This document shows positions 54,420-64,000 of a DNA stretch of 64,000 nucleotides, one piece after another. Where the stretch lies: assembly GCA_037447655.1 (NCBI GenBank), contig JBBHKE010000441.1, positions 87,530 through 151,529 on the forward strand, read 5' to 3'. The notes under the pieces were generated by a model, which was not told the DNA's origin, searched no databases, and worked only from the letters and a program-made list of their open reading frames with translations. The position numbers were made by a program, and so were the translations under genes. This stretch comes from Zygnema cylindricum. Taxonomy: Eukaryota; Streptophyta; Zygnematophyceae; Zygnematales; Zygnemataceae. Positions within the stretch are counted from its first letter, which is position 1. Each line of letters opens with the position of its first letter.

Positions 54420-56122
54420 TGTTTCATATTGCTTCCATTTTTTCGTCTCGTTCCAAGAATATCTCCTCCCCTTTTCTAATATCTCTTCTCTCCTTTCTCT
54501 TCTCTCGTCTCTCCTCTTTCCTCCATTCCTTCTCTCCTTGCTCCTCTCCTATCTCCTCTTTATCACCTTTCTTTCTTTCTTCGTCTCTCTTGTTCTTTGC
54601 CTCGTTCTCTCTTCACTTTTCTTCTTCTCCTTTTGTTTTCCCTTATTCGCTGAAGTTTTTTTGGTATTTGGTGCAACGTTTCTAAAAATCTTCGAGTGTT
54701 ATTTGTTATAATAACGTGTACATTAAATCTCGGTTGTATTTTACAAAATAATAACAGAAATAACAAAACCTTAACGATAAGTCGAAGCCCCCAAATTTTG
54801 ACCCTCTACCCTAAAATAGAATTGATAATTCTGAATGCTTTTTTACTTTAATTAAGGTACTGTGTAATTAGCGTTAATCACTCTAATTTAGGTTCAATTT
54901 TAATAGTGTGGCGTACGGAATTGTCGGGGCATACTATAGTTGTACTTTGTTAAGTAATGAAGTACAAAATAAGGATTAAATTAGCCATGTCGGCACGTGA
55001 AAGTGCCTTAATATTAATGTAAATTTACTCTGTTTAAACATTTCAACAGCAACCTTATTAAAGTAAAGGAACTATAGTAATGTAAATTTACTCTAATTAA
55101 ACAATGAACGGCGCCTTTTAAACGTTAAAAAAACATAAATTACAATTAATGTACCTAAAAGTAAAACTCTAAAATATACACTTATTAGCGCAAAAAGTTG
55201 GTTGTGTTTTGGCAATCCGACGCGAACATACGTCACAATCACGTAAGGGTATACGTTATGCCCGATTTAAAGATTCGTACCTATTAGAGTGTGAAAATTT
55301 CAGTTGCAGCTATACTATGGAAAAAGTGTACTCACTCGAACCCAAATTAAAGTTGTTAACACTAATTACTACACTAATTATTTCTTAACGCTAATAGCGA
55401 TTCACGGGTACATTGTCCATTGCTCTGTCCGTAATGTTCATCTTTTCGGACACAAATTTGGTTCAATAACTACATTAAATTTTTAAAAATATGAGATTTG
55501 AACCCGCGTCATCATGTCTTTTTTCTTAAAGCAAACTTTTTGAAAACCATGAGGAAAACTAAGTGCGGAAGGATGGTGACAAACTTTTGAAATAACCAAT
55601 AGGGAATAATGGAAAATAGCACATACAGGGCAAGTGGGAAAGAAATTCACTATATTGAACAGGAAAAGGAAAAGTTAAAAAATATTTGAATTTGTCGTTC
55701 CACATAATTTGATGAAAAAAACATACGGCTATACAAATTGAGAAAGAAAAAATAACCTAAAGCCTTTTTTGCTACAAATCTTTTCAACAAAATGTTTAAC
55801 ACCTCCTAACTTCCATTTAATTACAAAAACTGAACAAATTCTAATGTCCTTAACATGCAACGACCTAAAAAAAAAAGGGCAAAATTTTCTTCTAGCAGAA
55901 AGCGTTTATGGAAAATTCTTCGAAAAAAGATGTATTTTATTTGAATTGAAGCCTCTATAAAACATTCGAACCTTGATTAAACAGCAAAGATTTTGATTAA
56001 ACATCAAAGCCTTGATTAAACATCAAAGCCTTGATTAAACATCAAAGCCTCGATTAAACATCAAATCCTTGATTAAACAAACGGGATATTCAATCGTTAT
56101 AACATCAATTTGTAAAAAGGAG
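54420..56122. other. intergenic region between convergent genes
   Basis: Contains a CT-rich run (54460-54620), MITE debris (54840-54910, and 55345-55410 with AACGCTAATAGCGATTCACGGG), and a possible SINE fragment (GAGATTTGAACCCGCG, 55492). At 55971-56079 a tandem array of about six 19-20 bp units (CTTGATTAAACATCAAAGCC) lies 44 bp beyond the FkbM stop. No gene seen. Confidence 0.65.
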
Positions 56123-59100
56123 TTAAGTCCTCAAATTTTCACCGATTGCTTGGTTCATAATTTGTTCGGCATACGTTTGACTTTCTTCTACATCGATATT
56201 ATCATTTCTAAAAACCTCGAAATTTTTCGCTTTTTCCGGATTCGCCAATGTTTCCGAAATTTTCGACCATCCTCGTAACTGCCCGAAAAATTCTTTCACA
56301 ACTGTATCCGATTCTGACCGAATATAGGGATGAGTTTCGACAACCACAAGTTTCGATTTTTTTAACCAATCGATTTGATTCGATTTCGAACGAGAAAATA
56401 AATCCTTCTCGCTCCCTTCAATATCAATTTTCACAAAATCAAAGTAAGGAATTCCCAAAAAACGCATCAAAAAGTGAACGGAAACTCCCAAAAGTGACGA
56501 TTCCACGGTCTTCCCAAAAGGTACCTGAAACCCAGAAAACAAAAACATTAGAAAAAAGAACAAAAAAGGGAAGAAAAACAAAATAGGAAAAAAAAGAAGG
56601 GAAAAAGGGAAAACAAAGAAAAAAACATTTTGGGTATTTTTGTTGTAAATGTCAATAGTTTTTGGGACAAAAAGTAAAAACAAAAAATTTAATTTGATCT
56701 CGTGACATTATTCATGTCCGTTTTCCGTTGCCTCGATTCCAGAGAAACAAAGTTGTGCATTTTTTCTTTTTTTGCATTAAGCTGACACAATGTGCAGTTA
56801 TTAGAGTGGATTTTCTTTAAAAAAAAATGAAGAGGGAGGGGAAGAGAGCGCTACTTGGCAGGTGGAATTACTTTCCATCGAAATCGTCGATTAGTGATCC
56901 GACAAGTGTGTACGGCGAAAAGTTAATTAAAATGAAAAAATTAAAAAGTTAATTGCAACGAAAAAAAAATGAACAATAGCAATACAGGGTGAAGTTCCTA
57001 GGGAAAAACGAACTAAAAAAAATAGAAATTAATGAGCCTTTTCGCGAGGAAGAAAGAGGGAAGCAGTGAGGGGGACGTAAGGAGAGAGGAGAGGAGGGTG
57101 AGAAGGGGAGGAGATGATGGGGAGGGGAAGAGGGAGAGGTGTCGGAGGACACGGAGGGAAAGAGGAAGAGAGGGAGGAAATACAGCGTGAAAACAACTCT
57201 AATAGCGATAAGGAGCATAACTTACAGAAGGGCTTTACCTTTGGTGCTCCCGTAACGATGTAACTCTCTCCTTTCCCTCTCCCTCTCCCTTCCTCATAAC
57301 CACATAAAGTTCTCCCTTTCCCTCCTGTCCCATCTCCCACCTCTCGCTTTCCCTCCCTCCTACCTTTTGTACTTTCATAACCACATAAACCTCTCCATTT
57401 CCCTCTCCCTCTCCTCTCCCTCTCCTCTCCCTTCCTCTTTTATTTATTTTGTTTCATAGCCACATGACACTCTCTCGCTCCCTTTCCCTCTCCCTCCCCC
57501 CCCCCTCCTCCCCCCCTTATCCCTCTGTCTCCATCTCCTCTCCCTCCCCCTTATACTTTTTGTGCTTCCATACCATACAACCCTCGTCCTTCCCCTCTCC
57601 ACCTCGTCTCCCTCTTCTTTCCTCTTACCTTTTGTGATTCCATAACCATATATCCCCATTCTGGAGGCAGATCCGGGTTTTTCTCTACTACTAAAGAGAG
57701 AGAGGTCATTCTTTTCCACAACGCCGCATTTACAGAAACTATGTTTGGATAATTCGCTGTATTTAGTCGCAAAACATCGTAATCTTTTTGCAAAGGTTCA
57801 ACACAAATTATTTTCGCTTTAGGAAACCTGCGAGTAAACATAAAAAACAACATCTTAGATAGGCATATATGCATACAAACTATACGTTTTGGATACCCTA
57901 TATACATCTATAAACATGTATAAATGTACATATACATATTTAATATATACAAATATACATTTATGCATGTACATACATTCCATATCTGTTCATATCTACA
58001 TGGAACATTTTCAACACATTAGCACCAAGCCTTTTCTCTTTCCCACTCCTTCTCTTTCTCTCCAAACATCCTAAAACACCAATTTTCTGTTGAATCCAAT
58101 CTTTCTCTTTTTCCCTCTCCATCTCCATCTCCCTCTCCATAAAAAACCCTTTGCATTGAAAGAAAAATCCGATTCACCAAAAAAAAAAAAAGAACAGTGT
58201 CTGCTTATCAAAAAGAGACAAGCAAAACCGTCGGAGATTTCATCAAATGGTTTCTTGACAAAAAAGTTTATAGAATAAAGTAGAAATAAAAGGGAGGGAA
58301 AAAAACGTTTCGAATTTTAAAAATACAAAAACGTACGATGTTGCAAAAATTGTTGCACCAATTCCAATATTTGCTCCAGCGTCCAAAATGCTTCGAACTT
58401 TAAAATTTGGTTTGATGAAGTCATACTCTCCCTCCTCTAACAGATGTTTTAACACAAGGACATCTGCATTTTTTTTCAGACAAAAATGAATAAAGTGACC
58501 TTGTTGACTAATTTTGACTGATTTTGACTCAATTTGAATCAATTTGAAGCACTAATTTGTTTGACTGAGTCGGTTTGACTAACTTTGACAAAGTTTGACT
58601 AACTTGGAATCAGTTTGACTGACAATTTAAGGCAATTCCAATGGCCTTGATGAGTTTTGAAAATAAAAATAGAAAAACGCATCGCCTGTTTGGAGATATT
58701 AGAATAGAGATTTCTGTGTTTACATCAAAATGCCCATTGGTTTTCAGCAAATTTTGTTTGAAAAAAACTTATTGAAGGTAATATACATGAGGAAAGAAAG
58801 AAAGAGAAAAAGAAAGGAAGAGAGAAAAAAGATCGGAAGAGAGAGGCAAAGAACCGAAAAAAGGAAAAGAAAAGGAAGAAAGGAAAAAAGAGGAAAAAGT
58901 AACCCTAAAAAAAAACCCTAAAAAACCAATAAAAGAAAAAAAACCCAATAACCAATGACAGATTTATCACACCTGTCGAATTTCTTCGCAAGTGAAGTGA
59001 TCGAACACACGGGATTTGGTCACAGGGAGCCTGATTGGTACAAAGAATTATACAAACAATTGGGTATTCATTGTTGGCGTCAAAAAGTTCAAACGAAAGG

Positions 59101-59151
59101 AATTGCCAATCCATCCACGCTCCTTTGAAAAAATAACGATTCTCGTACTTT
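56123..59151 (-). CDS. FkbM-family SAM-dependent methyltransferase
   Basis: FkbM enzymes transfer methyl groups from SAM, usually to hydroxyls of sugars or polyketides; the substrate here is unknown. Exons: 59151-58973, 58499-58337, 57827-57629 and 56524-56123, phase-consistent. Class I methyltransferase motifs: ILDAGANIGIGATIFAT (motif I, SAM-binding), FPKAKIICVEPL (acidic end of beta-2), FDFVKIDIEGSE (motif IV, the FkbM hallmark) and LVVVETHPYIR. The first exon listed (KYENRYFFKGAWMD..., ending RRNSTG) is joined on phase and splice sites only. The true start lies upstream and was not found. The protein ends GENLRT-stop. Exon 3 is followed by copies of its own donor, and exon 1 is preceded by copies of its acceptor. 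Confidence 0.85.
56790..56995. mobile_element. MITE in FkbM intron 3, degenerate
   Basis: GTGCAGTTATTAGAGTGGATT on the left, GACAAGTGTGTACGGCGAAAAG in the interior, AACAATAGCAATACAGGGTG on the right. It is a decayed copy of the 62945 family. Confidence 0.5.
57228..57628 (-). repeat. 5'-splice-site array in FkbM intron 3
   Basis: Five degenerate copies of the end of exon 57827-57629, i.e. the sequence that translates as GYMVMESQK followed by GTAAG, each followed by a purine tract on the coding strand. On the plus strand they read TACCTTTTGTGATTCCATAA then CCATAT (real, 57627), CTTTTTGTGCTTCCATACC (57556), TTTGTTTCATAGCCACAT (57447), TACCTTTTGTACTTTCATAA (57361), TCCTCATAACCACATAAAG (57291) and TACCTTTGGTGCTCCCGTAA (57237). 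The TACC (donor GGTA) is kept in at least two copies. Confidence 0.85.
57890..58015. repeat. TATACAT/TACATA microsatellite
   Basis: ATACATATACATATTTAATA-type AT-rich repeat in FkbM intron 2. Confidence 0.85.
58500..58645 (-). repeat. (TTTGACTAA)n array abutting an FkbM acceptor
   Basis: About ten imperfect copies of a 9-17 bp TTTGACT(AA/GA) unit upstream of the exon starting at 58499. The acceptor GTCAACAAG|GTCAC appears to be part of the repeat. Confidence 0.7.
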
Positions 59152-59350
59152 CTGCAATTTTGAGAAACAAAAACAGTTTTAGTAAAAACAACGATTCTCA
59201 TTTTTTCTGGGAGAAACAAAATCAGTTTAGTAAAAATAACAAATCCCGTTTTTTCTGCTATTTTGAGAAACGAAAACAGCTCAGTAAAAATAACGATTCA
59301 CATTTTTTCTGCGAATTTGAGAAACAAAAAGTGTTTAAAAAAAGGAAAAC
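59152..59350 (-). repeat. 3'-splice-site array before FkbM exon 59151-58973
   Basis: Four units of about 55-62 bp. On the minus strand each reads TTTCTCAAAAT(T)GCAG|AAAAAACGGGAWTTGTTATT then TTTACTAAA. The real acceptor is TTGCAG|AAAGTACGAGAATCGTTATT. At least one upstream unit keeps an AGCAG or GCAG acceptor. The repeat therefore covers the intron end plus about 25 nt of exon. Confidence 0.85.
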
Positions 59351-60170
59351 CATTTGTTGTTTTCTGCAACTTCGGGGAAAAAAAACATTTTGGATGAAAC
59401 AAAACGGCTTAGAAAGAACGATTCAAAAGAAACAAACGATAAAGAAGAAAAAAAACGGTTTTGAGAGAACAAAAGAATTAGGATGAAGCAAAGGAGTGAG
59501 AAGGAAATGAAAGGGGAGAGATTCTTGAAAAAAAAAAACCAAAGAATCAGAAGGAGACAAAAGGAGAATGAGAGAAAAGGGGAGACAAAAGAAGAGGAAA
59601 AAGGGAAAACAGAAGGGACTGGATAGGACGAAAAGAGAGAAGACACAGAAAAAGCCAAGAAGGAAATGAGACAAAGTTAAGGGAGAGAAAAGGCACAAAA
59701 AAGAAAGGAAAGAAGAAGACAGGATGAAAGAGAGAGGGAGGAAAAGGAACACGTTCTTTGAAAGTAATAGAAAATGGAATTTCCTGAAAAAAACTGGTTG
59801 TGTTTATCCATTGCAACTAGCGACAGAAAAAATGCATATAATACTCATCTGATTGGATATAAAGTGCGTCAGAAAACTTAACAAATATAACCTCTTCTGG
59901 CTCCCTCAAATCTGGTTTAAATTCCCATTCCTTTTTTTTTTTCTCAAACAGACACTATTTGTCATATCAGAGATATGACAAATGCTCCAGATTTTCCCGA
60001 CATCTCAGATCTCTCCCTTTTCTTTCACTCCCTCCACTCTCAAACTTTTCCTCTTTCCTCTCTCCTTCCCCTTCCACTGTGCAGCCTAAGCTACTTCCAA
60101 AAACCTTTCCCTCTCCCTCTCCTTTTACCTCTACCTCTCCCTCTCCCTCTCCCTCTCCCTCTCCCTCTCC
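59351..60170. other. A/G-rich then CT-rich region, no firm gene
   Basis: 59360-59760 is AGAAAAGG-rich. 60000-60170 is CT-rich, ending in a (CCCTCT)n run. A possible last exon of the coiled-coil gene lies on the minus strand near 59950-60015, where either acceptor option reaches a TGA within 60 nt; I cannot choose between them. Confidence 0.4.
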
Positions 60171-60174
60171 CAAT

Positions 60175-60425
60175 AACCTCACTTGCAGTGCCGCTATGGC
60201 CGAGAGCCAAAATGGCCGTCCAGTTCACCTTGCTGAGAAAATAGAATCCTTCCCCTCTCTGTCTCCCTCATCCGCCCCTCTCCCTTTTCTCCCCTTCCCT
60301 CCCTCTCGCCCTTCCTTCAACTCTCTCCTCCCTCTTGCGCTTCCTGCTTACTCTCTCCTCTCGCCGCTTGCCCTTTCTCTAACTTCCTCCCACCCTCTCT
60401 CCCTCCCCCCTCCCAGTAACCTCAC
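60175..60425 (-). repeat. exon-end copy with donor, coiled-coil gene
   Basis: The segment at 60178-60245 repeats 60412-60480. On the minus strand both contain GGTGAAYTGGACGGC, TTTTGGCTCTCGGCCATAG and TGCAAGTGAGGTTAYTGGGAG, followed by a GA tract. It is one duplicate of an exon 3' end with GTGAGG donor, unit about 235 bp. The intervening DNA is CT-rich. Confidence 0.85.
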
Positions 60426-63400
60426 TTGCAGCTATGGCCGAGAGCCAAAATGCCGTCCAATTCACCTTCGCTGAAAGAACACAATTTCTGCGGACCTCTG
60501 TGACCGTGTCTCACGACAGAGAGATCCTCCAATGAGAGACCGCCACCTGGCGCATTATGGACGGCATCTTCAGTACTGTTAATCATTGACTTTTCCATCA
60601 ATTCGTTGACTTTTAAGCCGACTTCGTTGACTTTCAGGCCAACTTCGTTGACTTTCAGGTCGACTTTGTTTTGTCCTTTCTGGAGAGATTCGAGGATGTT
60701 CACCTGGAAGGGGAGAGGGGAGGGAGGGTGGGAGAGGGAGAGGGAGAGGGAGAGGGAGAGGGAAGAGAAAGAAAATGTGAAACTTTAGAGAGTTTTGTCT
60801 CATCGCTGGAATCATCAGGTTTTGAGGTTTTTAGAGATTTAGGGCATTTGAGGGTTTAAATTGTAGAGGTAATGGAAGGTCTTCTGTAGCTTTCTGCGTG
60901 CTAGTTATGCACACCAATTAGTGTGGCTTTTTCTGGCAGGCCTGTTTTTGTGCTAACTATTTTTATCCACACCAATACTGGTATATTTCTACCAAATGAA
61001 ATGCTTTTTACACTAACTCATGTCTTATGCAAAACAATCCTTTCTCTAACTGACTTTTTAAAATTTTAAAAAACTTTATTCACAAGCTGTTTTGAAAATT
61101 TCCTCTGAATCACTATTAGCGCTAATAACCACAAAAACAAATGTCAAGCACTATTGTGATTCCTTACCTTTTCCTTTTGCCCTTTAACCACAAATAGCGT
61201 TAATAATACTAATTGATATTTTCTTAATGCTAATGCTTTAAGAGGTTCAAAATTGGCAATGCCATTCAGAACTGAATTAAAATTAATAATAATTAAACTC
61301 CATGATAGTAATTTTCTACTCTAATAGCAATTCTTAGTGTACATCTTACATCTCTATTAGAGTTAGTGAAATATTAGCTTTAAAGCGAAATTAGTATTAA
61401 CTACACTAAATCATGTCTAGCCACTTGACTCATTATGGGCCACTTAACTAAATAGTGTTTTTGACATTAATTTATGACTTCGGGTTAAACAAGAACGTTT
61501 ACCATTGCTAATCTACTATAATGCTCACACTTCTCCAAAATAAGGTGAATTCCACAATAAATTGTGTTTTTGTACGACAAAGCTAGCTGATTCTTCTTTA
61601 AAAAACCATACAAACAAAAATGGATCGCACACAAAATTAAATACACCTACTAGAGTTAATTAATCTAATTCGGCTCTAATTCGCAAGTTCTAACAACTCA
61701 AAATTACAAAAAAGTGCTATTAAATATTATTAAAAACACTTATATCAAAGGAGTGGGCCAAAACGAGCCACGCCAACCAACCTAAATTACTGTTATCCAC
61801 TCTTTAACACAAGTGCTTCACTGCCCCTAGTAAACATGGAATGTGTACCTTTCTTTAGGAGTTATCTAGTTTGGACAAAATAATCGCAATGAAATAGACA
61901 GTTTGATCCATGTCTATTGGATATAGCAAATTTTGAATGAATTTTTTGTAAAAAAAAAAATCATTCGAAAGAGACTAGATCCACATCAAATCAAGTTCAC
62001 CTTTCCTTGCAGGTCATCGAGCTTGAACAAAGTCAACTGTAATGAAGTTAACAAAGTCAACTGCAACACATTCATAATTTTGTACTAAACAATTTAGCTG
62101 GTTTAAGTTTTTAAAAAATCAGTCGGCTGTAATGAATTCATGCTCTTCTATGGAGCGACATTAGCTAATTTGTTGTAAAAAGAAACCATATGGTTCGTGC
62201 TATACACACATTATACCTTACAATACGCGTATAGAATGTATAATACGCAACCAGGATGAGGTAACCGCATAAGGCATTTCCAATTGTTTTCGCACATTGA
62301 ACTATGTTCAAAGGAGACACCGCCCATCGCTATTAGAGTTAATCACTCTAATTACAGGTAGTGTTTCTTTGACCACAAATCATAAATGAGTGTTAATAAC
62401 ACTATTTAAGTAAGTGCTAAGCCATATTCCAAAACATAATTTAGTGTAACAAAGTGATTTAGTGTGATTTTAACAAAGTCTTAACGCTCATAATTCACTA
62501 ACTCTCATAGCGATGGACGGTGTAAATCCACACTATTCTTGCAGGTTACCGAGCTTGGAAAAAAAAGTCGACAGCAATCTATTTATTTTCTTGAACTAAG
62601 CAAATTTAGCTAATTTGTTGCAAAAAAAAAAAAAACCATATTTAGTTCATCCGATGTTTAAAAACCCATTCGAAAGAGACTCTATCTGCACTAAATCAAG
62701 TTCACCTTTCATTGCGGGTCATCGATCTTGAACAAAGTCAACTGTAATAAAATTCATGTTCTTGTAATAAGCAAATTTAGCTATATTTCGTTGTAGGAAA
62801 AAAACGCATAGTTCAAATGTGTGAAAACAATTGGAAGCGCTATATGTAGTCTGTGATATACCTTCTAATACACATATAGTATGTATACTACACAAATAGC
62901 ACGGGGTAACCACGGTGTTTCCAATTGTTTCCGCACCTTTGAACTACACCGTGTATCGCTATTAGTGTTAATAATTTTTTCGCCACTTAGAAAAAGAATT
63001 CTCCGTACACACTTGTCCAATTTTCAATTTGAGACCGCCAATCGAAAGGTGATAATCTTGGCTTTCAATCGAAACCGTCAAATCCTTAATCCAACAAGTG
63101 TGTACGGAGAAAAGATGTTTTAAGTGGCGGAAAAAACATTAACATAAAGAGCAATACACGGTGTATGTTAAAGAAGACTAGATCCACAGTAAATTAAGTT
63201 GTACTTTTCTTGCAGGTCATCGAGCTTCGAAAAAGTCAACTGTCATTAATTCATATTCTTGTACTATTTGAGCCACAGTAAATCAAGTTTACCTTTCCTT
63301 GCAGGTCATCGAGCTTGGTCAAAGTCAACTGTAATGACGTCAGCAGCTCTTCCCTGCTGTCTGCCAGTTTCCATAGGGAAGACAAATGCCTCCGTAGCTC

Positions 63401-63523
63401 TCCCTCTCCCCCTCTCGTGAGGAAGTAGAGGTAGAGCCCAGCAGGAAGAGTGCAAAATAATCCCCAAAAGAGAAAGCTTTGAAGCCTTGAGGAGGAGACA
63501 CGTCTGCTTTGGTCGCGATACAT
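60422..63523 (-). CDS. small membrane-anchored coiled-coil protein, unrecognised
   Basis: I do not recognise the family. Exon 1 (63523-63293) starts ATGTATCGCGAC and encodes a basic, Ser-rich N-terminus (SRRVSSSRLQ), one transmembrane segment (SFLFWGLFCTLPAGLYLYFL) and a heptad-like helix (LTSLQLTLTKLDDLQGK). Exon 2 begins at 60703 in matching phase (VNILESLQKGQNKVDLKVNE) and contains the internal repeat DLKVNEV/GLKVNEV/GLKVNEL, continuing the coiled coil, then a Gly/Ser/His tail. It either stops at TGA 60424-60422, giving about 170 residues, or continues through the overlapping donor CAA|GTGAGG. The duplicated donor supports splicing. The single intron of about 2.6 kb is filled with exon-end copies and MITEs. 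Confidence 0.6.
60705..60770. repeat. GAGAGGG tract before exon 2 acceptor
   Basis: Purine run on the plus strand. On the minus strand it is the pyrimidine tract CCTCTCCCTCTCCC leading to CCCTTCCAG|GTGAAC. Confidence 0.85.
61100..61830. mobile_element. cluster of CGCTATTAG-type MITE copies
   Basis: One element spans about 61102-61342 (AATCACTATTAGCGCTAATA ... CTAATAGCAATTCTTAGTGTA). A second starts in the same GTGTACATCTTACATCTCTA (61338) and degenerates by about 61500; further CACTGCCCC-like ends lie near 61818. Non-coding, within the intron of the coiled-coil gene. Confidence 0.5.
62317..62524. mobile_element. MITE (CGCCCATCGCTATTAGAG termini)
   Basis: About 208 bp. ACACCGCCCATCGCTATTAG on the left, CTCTCATAGCGATGGACGG then TGTA on the right; subterminal ACTCTAAT blocks. 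Interior AAGTGCTAAGCCATATTCC differs from the 62945 subfamily. Confidence 0.8.
62811..62945. mobile_element. small palindromic TIR element
   Basis: Arms GTTCAAATGTGTGAAAACA then ATTGGAA, and TTCCAATTGTTTCCGCACC then TTTGAAC, are inverted repeats with three mismatches; the centre is ATATAG-rich. A diverged relative ends near 62303. It abuts the next MITE. Confidence 0.7.
62945..63165. mobile_element. complete MITE (type copy)
   Basis: 221 bp. Outer arms TACACCGTGTATCGCTATTA ... AGAGCAATACACGGTGTA; middle arms CGCCACTTAG... /...TTAAGTGGCGG; inner arms CTCCGTACACACTTGTCC ... CAACAAGTGTGTACGGAG. The centre is ATCTTGGCTTTCAATCG. Nested palindromes would form one long hairpin. No ORF. Confidence 0.88.
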
Positions 63524-63529
63524 GGCTCC

Positions 63530-63635
63530 TCTCTCTCTCTCTTTTTCTATCTCTTTTTCCCTCTCTCTCTTTCTCTCTCTTTCTCCCTCTCTCTCTCTTT
63601 TTCTCCCTCTTTCTCCCTCTCTCTCTCTCTCTCTT

Positions 63636-63684
<49 letters not shown>

Positions 63685-63806
63685 CTCTGTTTCACCCTCA
63701 CTCTGTCTGTGTACCTGTCTCTCTCTCTCTCCCCCTCCCTCTTTTCGTGTCTTAAATCCTATCTCCCTCTCTTATTTCCTCTTGATCCCTGTCAACCAGA
63801 CTGCCA

Positions 63807-63844
<38 letters not shown>

Positions 63845-64000
63845 CCCCCTCTCTGTCCGTCAGAGTGCCTAATCGTTTCTATGTCTTCCTCTCTCTGTTT
63901 CTCTCACTTCTTTTCCCAATTATTCCCCATCCCTCTCTTCTCTCTCCCTTTTTATCTTTCACTCTCTCCCTTGACTCTTCTCTCATCAATGCCTCCCTCC
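63530..64000. repeat. CT-rich microsatellite to the window edge
   Basis: CTCTCTCTCTTTCTCCCTCT repeats with a short non-repetitive island (63760-63815, CTGTCAACCAGACTGCCATGGC). On the minus strand this is a GA-rich 5' flank or leader of the coiled-coil gene. Confidence 0.9.

Larger units (their letters stand above)
61930..63292 (-). repeat. 5'-splice-site array in the coiled-coil gene intron
   Basis: Copies of the exon 1 end plus donor (minus strand CAGTTGACTTTG, then AGCTCGATGACCTGCAAGG followed by AAAGGTRAACTTG) lie near 61998-62050, 62535-62575, 62697-62745 and 63198-63240, besides the true one at 63293. Units also share flanking intron (CATTCGAAAGAGACTAGATC, TTTAGCTAATTTGTTG), giving an original period near 190 bp. 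Two keep an intact AAAGGTGAAC donor. MITEs at 62317, 62811 and 62945 have since split the array. Confidence 0.88.

Noticed and set aside
59016-59486. 156-residue plus-strand frame with repeated KNNDSHFF-like units
   Set aside because: It is the antisense of the FkbM acceptor array; the minus-strand reading gives phase-matched exons.

Overview
This is nuclear eukaryotic DNA: low GC, sparse genes cut by many GT-AG introns, dense simple-sequence tracts, and several transposon classes. The lineage looks green. The CTD phosphatase has the plant FCP1/CPL4 layout (Cys-His rich segment, RYIHE, DLDHT, BRCT). The two tRNA-Pro genes read like plant ones. Ty1/copia and restriction-endonuclease-type LINE remnants occur. 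A cobalamin-trafficking MMADHC homologue would suit a B12-using alga. A streptophyte or other green alga is my best guess, but the species cannot be named from sequence alone.

Layout. 1-4.6 kb: a LINE 3' half, a G-box cluster and a hAT-like TIR element with 8-bp target duplication. 4.6-9.5 kb (+): SNAPC3 (snRNA-activating complex 50 kDa subunit), followed by about 1.1 kb of degenerate copies of its own last exon. 10.7-15.5 kb: two LINE copies lying tail to tail. 15.5-18.7 kb: copia remnant, MITE and minisatellite. 19.2-24.5 kb (-): FCP1-like RNA polymerase II CTD phosphatase. 25.2-31.4 kb (+): mitochondrial-type peptide chain release factor 1, divergent from FCP1 and interrupted by an assembly gap (28687-29539). 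33.7-36.3 kb (-): MMADHC, 3' exons only. 38.9-41.7 kb: a TIR element with apparent 8-bp target duplication carrying a copy of the DAD1 promoter and first exon. 43.4-48.8 kb (+): DAD1, complete at 113 residues. 51.2-51.5 kb (-): two tRNA-Pro genes. 51.8-54.4 kb (+): CCNDBP1/GCIP-like protein. 56.1-59.2 kb (-): FkbM-family methyltransferase. 60.4-63.5 kb (-): an unrecognised small membrane-anchored coiled-coil protein.

The genes are unrelated housekeeping genes (snRNA transcription, Pol II recycling, organelle translation termination, B12 handling, N-glycosylation); I see no operon-like or pathway clustering. I assembled exon chains by hand; most were checked by splice sites, phase continuity and family similarity.

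The most striking pattern is that nearly every gene carries tandem arrays anchored on a functional boundary. A start codon (FCP1), 3' splice sites (SNAPC3, RF1 twice, CCNDBP1, FkbM), 5' splice sites (MMADHC, FkbM, the coiled-coil gene twice), a stop codon (SNAPC3) and a tRNA 3' end/terminator have each been duplicated several times together with adjacent non-coding DNA. The other highlight is the Pack-type element that captured the 5' end of DAD1 and sits directly upstream of the parent gene.
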